Shown one piece after another: positions 5,656 to 9,347 of a stretch of DNA of 9,347 bases. The stretch is from Vulcanimicrobiota bacterium (GTDB lineage Bacteria > Eremiobacterota > Eremiobacteria > Baltobacterales > Baltobacteraceae): NCBI GenBank assembly GCA_028287545.1, contig JAQBPL010000178.1, positions 1-9,347 on the forward strand, written 5' to 3'. The notes below the pieces were generated by a model that was not told where the DNA came from, did not search any database, and saw only the letters and a list, made by a program, of their open reading frames with translations. The position numbers and the translations under genes are program-made. Numbering within the stretch: the first letter of the stretch is position 1; the number at the start of each line of letters is the position of its first letter.

Positions 5656-7407
5656 ATGATCGCGTTCGCGCGCACCTGCGCCGCGATCGCGGCGACCGCG
5701 AGCAAGCTCGAGAAGATCGCGCTCGTCGCCGAATACCTGCGCGGCCTCGACGATGACGACCTCGCGCCCGGGACGCGCTTCTTCACCGGCAACCCCTTCC
5801 CGCAGGCGCAGGAGCGCAGCCTCGCGGTCGGCGGCCGCACGATCGTCGACGCGGCCGCCGCAACGTGGGGCGTCGACGACGCCGCGCTCTCGGTCGCGTA
5901 CCGCGCGACCGGCGACCTGGGCGCGGCGCTCGGTCCGTTCGTGCGGCCGTCGCACGACCTCGGCCTCTTCCGCGAGGTGCTCACGCCGGCGGGGCTCTAC
6001 GCGCTGCTGGTCGAGATCGCGGACGCGGCCGGCAAGAACGCGCAGAAGCGCCGCCGCATCCTGTGCGAGCGCATCTTCTCGGCGTGCACCGATCCGCTCG
6101 AAGCGACGTACGTCATCAAGATCATGACCGGCGAGCTGCGGATCGGACTGCGCGAGGGCCTCGTCGTCGACGCGATCGCGCAGGCCTTCTCGCGCGACCC
6201 GCGCGCGGTCCGGCGCGCAGCCAGCGCCGCGGGCGACCTCGGCCAAGTCGCCCTTGCCGCAAAGCACGACGCGCTCGATCACGTGACCATCGGCTACCAC
6301 GCGCCGGTGGCGTTCATGCTCGCCTCGCCGATCGCGTACGGCACCGAGTACAAGGACCTCGTCGCCGCGACGTGGCTGGTCGACGACAAATACGACGGCA
6401 TCCGTGCGCAAGCCCACGTCACCTCCGAGCGCACCTCGCTCTTCTCCCGTACGCTCAACGACGTCGCCGCGTCGTACCCGGAAGTCGTCGGAGCGCTGCG
6501 CGCACTGCCCGGCTCCAGCGTTCTCGACGGGGAGCTCGTCGCGGTGCGCAACGGGCGCGTGCTGCCGTTCCGCTTCCTACAGGCACGTCTGCAGCGCAAA
6601 GAGGTCTCGCCCGAGCTGCTGCGTGAGGTGCCGGTCCGCTACGTCGCCTTCGACCTGCTCGCTCGCGACGAGGAGTTTCTGCTCGACGTTCCGCTCGCGG
6701 AGCGGCGCGCGCAGCTCGCAGAACTGCTCGCGAATGCCGGCGACGCCCTCGTCCTCGCGCCGTGGACCACGCTCGAAGCGGGGACGACGGCCGAGATCGT
6801 GCACGAACGTTTCGAAGAGTCGCGGGCGCGCGGCAACGAGGGGCTGGTGTTCAAGCGCACCGACTCGCCGTATACGCCGGGGCGGCGCGGGAAGTCGTGG
6901 CTCAAGCTCAAGCGCGAGCTCGCGACGCTCGACTGCGTCGTCGTCGCCGTCGAGCGCGGCCACGGCCGGCGCGTGAACGTGCTTTCCGACTACACGTTCG
7001 CGGTGCGCGCCGTCCTTCGACAAGCTCAGGATGACATGGGGGGAGCTCAGGATGACATGGGTCTAGCCGTAATCGGGAAGGCGTACAGCGGGTTGACCGA
7101 CGTCGAGATCGCTGAGATGACGGTGTGGTTCGAAGCGCACCTCCTGCCGCCGAACGAGGCCCGCGCCGCGTACGAAGCGCTCGACCTCAAGCGGCGCGAG
7201 ATTCTCGTGGAGCCGACCGTCGTCGTCGAGATCGCCTTTGACATCATTGCGCGCAGCGATCTGCACGCGAGCGGTTACGCGCTGCGCTTCCCGCGCATCG
7301 TGCGGCTGCGGCCGGACAAGCGGCCCGAGGACGCCGACACACTCGAGCGCGTGGCGGAGATCTACGCCGAGATGCTCGCCCGCGAGGGAGTTGAGACCGA
7401 GAGCTGA
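5656..7407 (+). CDS. ATP-dependent DNA ligase
   Basis: A 583-residue ligase sealing nicks in duplex DNA with ATP. Domains in order: an N-terminal DNA-binding domain (about 1-210; starts MIAFARTCAAIAATASKLEK), the adenylation domain with motif I KYDGIR (lysine K245 takes the AMP), DGE at 291-293, VAFDLL near 332, EGLVFKR (E395-K400) and motif V KSWLKLK (413-419), then an OB-fold (about 425-540) with GKAYSGLTD. All nucleotidyl-transferase motifs are intact. The three-domain layout matches bacterial LigB-like / archaeal-type ligases, not LigD; such enzymes usually serve repair next to the NAD-dependent housekeeping ligase. The ATG at 5656 matches the family N-terminus but lacks a clear Shine-Dalgarno; a GTG at 5590 would add 22 unlike residues. 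Odd point: residues about 454-469 (LRQAQDDMGGAQDDMG) come from a nucleotide repeat inserted in the OB-fold. The 3' end overlaps the converging sulP gene by 46 bases. Confidence 0.94.
   Translation: MIAFARTCAAIAATASKLEKIALVAEYLRGLDDDDLAPGTRFFTGNPFPQAQERSLAVGGRTIVDAAAATWGVDDAALSVAYRATGDLGAALGPFVRPSHDLGLFREVLTPAGLYALLVEIADAAGKNAQKRRRILCERIFSACTDPLEATYVIKIMTGELRIGLREGLVVDAIAQAFSRDPRAVRRAASAAGDLGQVALAAKHDALDHVTIGYHAPVAFMLASPIAYGTEYKDLVAATWLVDDKYDGIRAQAHVTSERTSLFSRTLNDVAASYPEVVGALRALPGSSVLDGELVAVRNGRVLPFRFLQARLQRKEVSPELLREVPVRYVAFDLLARDEEFLLDVPLAERRAQLAELLANAGDALVLAPWTTLEAGTTAEIVHERFEESRARGNEGLVFKRTDSPYTPGRRGKSWLKLKRELATLDCVVVAVERGHGRRVNVLSDYTFAVRAVLRQAQDDMGGAQDDMGLAVIGKAYSGLTDVEIAEMTVWFEAHLLPPNEARAAYEALDLKRREILVEPTVVVEIAFDIIARSDLHASGYALRFPRIVRLRPDKRPEDADTLERVAEIYAEMLAREGVETES
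7014..7061 (+). repeat. Dispersed-repeat-like insertion with internal 21-base duplication, inside the ligase
   Basis: CCTTCGACAAGCTCAGG at 7014-7030, followed by ATGACA, is a sequence I recognise from memory as a common short dispersed intergenic repeat in many bacterial genomes. The 18-mer AGCTCAGGATGACATGGG occurs twice, at 7023-7040 and 7044-7061, with a period of exactly 21 bases, so seven codons are repeated and the frame is kept. It is AT-richer and uses codons (CAA, GCT, GAT, CTA nearby) unlike the surrounding GC-ending codons. Together this marks it as inserted sequence rather than native ligase coding DNA. Confidence 0.7.
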
Positions 7408-9107
7408 GGCGGAGCGAGGTCGGGCATATCCGCGGACTCGTGGATTTCACCCGCGCGCCGGAGTGCTGCCTCGACGTTCGGGAGAACGTTCTTTTCTCCG
7501 ACGTGTTCGACGAAGTCGGCGCGCAGCAGCAGCCGTGAGGGTTGAAAACGTGCGCCGCAAAGCAGCATCGTGCGGCCCGAGATCTTCATTCGATCGGCGA
7601 GGGCCTCGAGCGCGTGCAGGCCGGTCGCATCGATCGCCGTCATATTGCGCAAACGGAGGATGACGATCGGAGCATACTGCGTCACGTCGCTCGTCTCTTG
7701 GAGCAGCTTGTCCGTCGTTCCGAAAAGAAAGGGGCCGTGTATACGCAGAATCGTGACGTACGGCGGGATGGTCTTGTCGTGAAGGACGTGAGCGCGACCG
7801 TCCTCGAGGTCCTCGGGCGTAACGAGCGAGACCGTCGTCGTCTGGGAGACCCGGTGGATGTAGAGCAGGGCGGCGAGCGCCAGGCCCACGCCGACGGCGA
7901 CGGTGAGATCGGCGAAGACCGTGAGCGCAAAGGTCGCCGCCCACACCGCCTTATCGGTCTTGTCGAGTCGCAGGATTTTCGGAATCTCGCGCCATTCGCC
8001 GATGTTGTACGCGACGACGAGCAATACTGCAGCGAGGGTCCCCAGCGGAGCAAACCGAGCCAGCGGCGCGAACGCTAGCACAATCGCGAGGAGCGTGAGC
8101 GAGTGGACGATGCCCGCGATGGGGCTCTTTGCTCCCGCGCGGATATTGGTCGCGGTGCGCGCTATCGCGCCCGTTACGGGGATGCCGCCCACCATCGGAA
8201 CGACGAAGTTCGCCACGCCTTGCGCGACGAGCTCGGCGCTCGAGTTGTGACGGTCGCCGGTCGCAGAATCCGCGACCACTGCGGAGAGCAGGCTCTCTAC
8301 CGCTCCGAGGATCGCGACCGTCATCGCTGAGGGAAGCAGCGCCAGGATCAGGTCTGGGCGAAACGCGGGCACATCGATGTGCGGCAAACCCGCCGGGATG
8401 CCACCGAAGCGAGATCCGATCGTTTCCACCGGAAGCTTGAAGATGACCACTGCAAGCGTTCCTGCCGCAAGCGCCACGATCGCTCCGGGGATGCGCTTCG
8501 TGATTCTCGGCAAGAGTACGACGACGGCGACGGTCAGGACGCCGATCGCGATCGTTTCCGGCTTCACGCTGCCCAGGTGCCGCCAGATCGCCTCCATGCG
8601 GGCGAAAAACTCGCTCGGGTTCTCGGGCATCGTGATGCCGAGAAAGTCCTTGATCTGTGTCGAGGCGATGAGCACCGCGATGCCGTTGGTGAACCCGATG
8701 ACGACCGGCCGCGGGATGAACTTTACCGCGTTGCCTAATCCGGTGAGCCCGAGGAAGATGAGGATGACGCCGGCCATCATCGTGACGATCAGTAGGCCGG
8801 AAACGCCGTGTCTCGAAACGACGCCGGCGACGATCACGACGAACGCGCCCGTCGGCCCGGCGATCTGGGTTCTGGAGCCTCCGAAAAGCGCGACGATCAA
8901 TCCGCCAACGATCGCGGTGTAGAGGCCGGCCTGCGGCGTGACCCCGCTGGCGATGCCGAATGCCATCGCGAGCGGGAGCGCTACCAGCCCGACCGTGAGG
9001 CCGGCGATGACGTCCGCGCCGAAATCGCGCCGTGAGTAGGACGACCAAAGGTCAAATAACTTCGGTCGCAGGTAGCCCATCGAGGGGAGCGATGCGAAAC
9101 GCCTCAT
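7362..9107 (-). CDS. SulP-family sulfate/anion transporter with STAS domain
   Basis: A 581-residue inner-membrane transporter of the SulP (SLC26-like) family, usual length 550-600. About 10-14 membrane segments fill residues 25-430. Family marks: DFGADVIAGLTVGLVALPLAMAFG at the first helix, GGSRTQIAGPTGAFVVI (the 'GPT' substrate region), FIPRPVVIGFTNGIAVLI, and GGIPVTGAIARTATNIRAG in the conserved late segment. A cytoplasmic STAS domain follows at about 450-553, with NMTAIDATGLHAL (D493, T495) at the site that is phosphorylated in related anti-sigma antagonists. Substrate may be sulfate, but relatives carry bicarbonate, dicarboxylates or other anions. The start ATG overlaps the stop of the upstream arsR-like gene (ATGA), which supports this start over the ATG at 9080 and suggests translational coupling. 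The last 14 codons and stop overlap the 3' end of the ligase gene. Confidence 0.94.
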   Translation of the reverse strand: MRRFASLPSMGYLRPKLFDLWSSYSRRDFGADVIAGLTVGLVALPLAMAFGIASGVTPQAGLYTAIVGGLIVALFGGSRTQIAGPTGAFVVIVAGVVSRHGVSGLLIVTMMAGVILIFLGLTGLGNAVKFIPRPVVIGFTNGIAVLIASTQIKDFLGITMPENPSEFFARMEAIWRHLGSVKPETIAIGVLTVAVVVLLPRITKRIPGAIVALAAGTLAVVIFKLPVETIGSRFGGIPAGLPHIDVPAFRPDLILALLPSAMTVAILGAVESLLSAVVADSATGDRHNSSAELVAQGVANFVVPMVGGIPVTGAIARTATNIRAGAKSPIAGIVHSLTLLAIVLAFAPLARFAPLGTLAAVLLVVAYNIGEWREIPKILRLDKTDKAVWAATFALTVFADLTVAVGVGLALAALLYIHRVSQTTTVSLVTPEDLEDGRAHVLHDKTIPPYVTILRIHGPFLFGTTDKLLQETSDVTQYAPIVILRLRNMTAIDATGLHALEALADRMKISGRTMLLCGARFQPSRLLLRADFVEHVGEKNVLPNVEAALRRAGEIHESADMPDLAPPQLSVSTPSRASISA

Positions 9108-9347
9108 TTCGCCAGCGGTTCGGGCTGTCTCATCGCGTCGAGCATCGAGACCGATTCGGAAAGATGCGAATAGAAATACTCGCGCAGCAGCACGAGGACT
9201 TGCGAGAGCACGGGATCGCGCAGCGAGTAGTACACCTGGTTGCCGGCGCGGCGCGTCGTGACGACCTGCTTCGCGCGCAGGATCGCAAGATGCTGGGAGA
9301 CGTTGGCTTGCTCGAGGCCGAGCTGGTCGATGAGGCTGCCGGCCGAT
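9104..9347 (-). CDS. ArsR-family winged-helix transcriptional regulator, partial
   Basis: Partial: the N-terminus lies beyond the right edge; 80 residues are visible, ending in TGA at 9104-9106. It shows the ArsR winged helix: LIDQLGLEQANVSQHLAILRAKQVV (helix-turn-helix, recognition helix around ANVSQHLAIL), then the wing TTRRAGNQVYYSLRDP, then a C-terminal dimer helix (VLVLLREYFYSHLSESVSMLD). Members repress their own operon and leave DNA when an effector binds. The visible part has no cysteine: the CxC site of arsenic or cadmium sensors would align with the S-A-G-S at its start, and the D-x-H...H-x-x-H/E zinc site of helix 5 is also absent, so a classical metal ligand site is not evident. 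Its stop overlaps the sulP start by four bases, so it probably controls sulP. Confidence 0.9.
   Translation of the reverse strand, partial: SAGSLIDQLGLEQANVSQHLAILRAKQVVTTRRAGNQVYYSLRDPVLSQVLVLLREYFYSHLSESVSMLDAMRQPEPLAK

Noticed and set aside
7362..9347. Whether the arsR-sulP pair forms a cadmium or arsenic resistance cassette
   Set aside because: No arsenic or heavy-metal transporter is present, and the regulator lacks the cysteine ligands in its visible part; SulP carries oxyanions or other anions.
1..9347. CRISPR arrays, transposases, integrase sites, phage genes, toxin-antitoxin pairs or biosynthetic clusters
   Set aside because: No regularly spaced repeats and no proteins of these classes were found on either strand.

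Overview
The window is a compact, high-GC (roughly two-thirds or more G+C by eye) bacterial stretch with several GTG starts, very short gaps and no intergenic space over about 125 bases. No rRNA, tRNA, CRISPR, transposase or phage gene is visible. The gene content does not fix the organism. It fits a free-living, metabolically broad soil-type bacterium; Candidatus Eremiobacterota or a similar high-GC phylum is only a weak guess from the overall look of the proteins.

Layout, left to right: (1) the 3' end of a major royal jelly protein / SMP-30-like beta-propeller gene (1-500, +); (2) converging on it, a small four-cysteine protein (512-691, -) lying downstream of cysK (757-1716, -), the O-acetylserine sulfhydrylase; (3) divergent from cysK, a metallo-beta-lactamase-fold nuclease of the ligase-associated exonuclease type (1838-2857, +); (4) converging on that, an alpha/beta hydrolase with every residue expected of a fluoroacetate dehalogenase (2917-3780, -); (5) divergent from it, an APC-superfamily amino-acid permease (3839-5245, +); (6) converging, a stand-alone Lrp/AsnC effector-binding (RAM) domain protein (5264-5542, -); (7) divergent, an ATP-dependent DNA ligase (5656-7407, +) carrying an in-frame repeat insertion; (8) converging and overlapping its 3' end, a SulP-family anion transporter with a STAS domain (7362-9107, -), translationally coupled to an upstream ArsR-family regulator that runs off the right edge (9104-9347, -).

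The genes alternate strand almost one by one, so most are probably transcribed alone; the only supported operon-like pairs are cysK with the small Cys protein, and arsR with sulP. Two loose themes appear: sulfur assimilation (SulP uptake and CysK, not adjacent) and DNA end repair (the MBL exonuclease and ATP-dependent ligase, same strand but about 2.8 kb apart). No clearly new multi-gene system was found. The most unusual feature is a dispersed-repeat-like sequence, partly duplicated with a 21-base period, read in frame inside the OB-fold of the DNA ligase.
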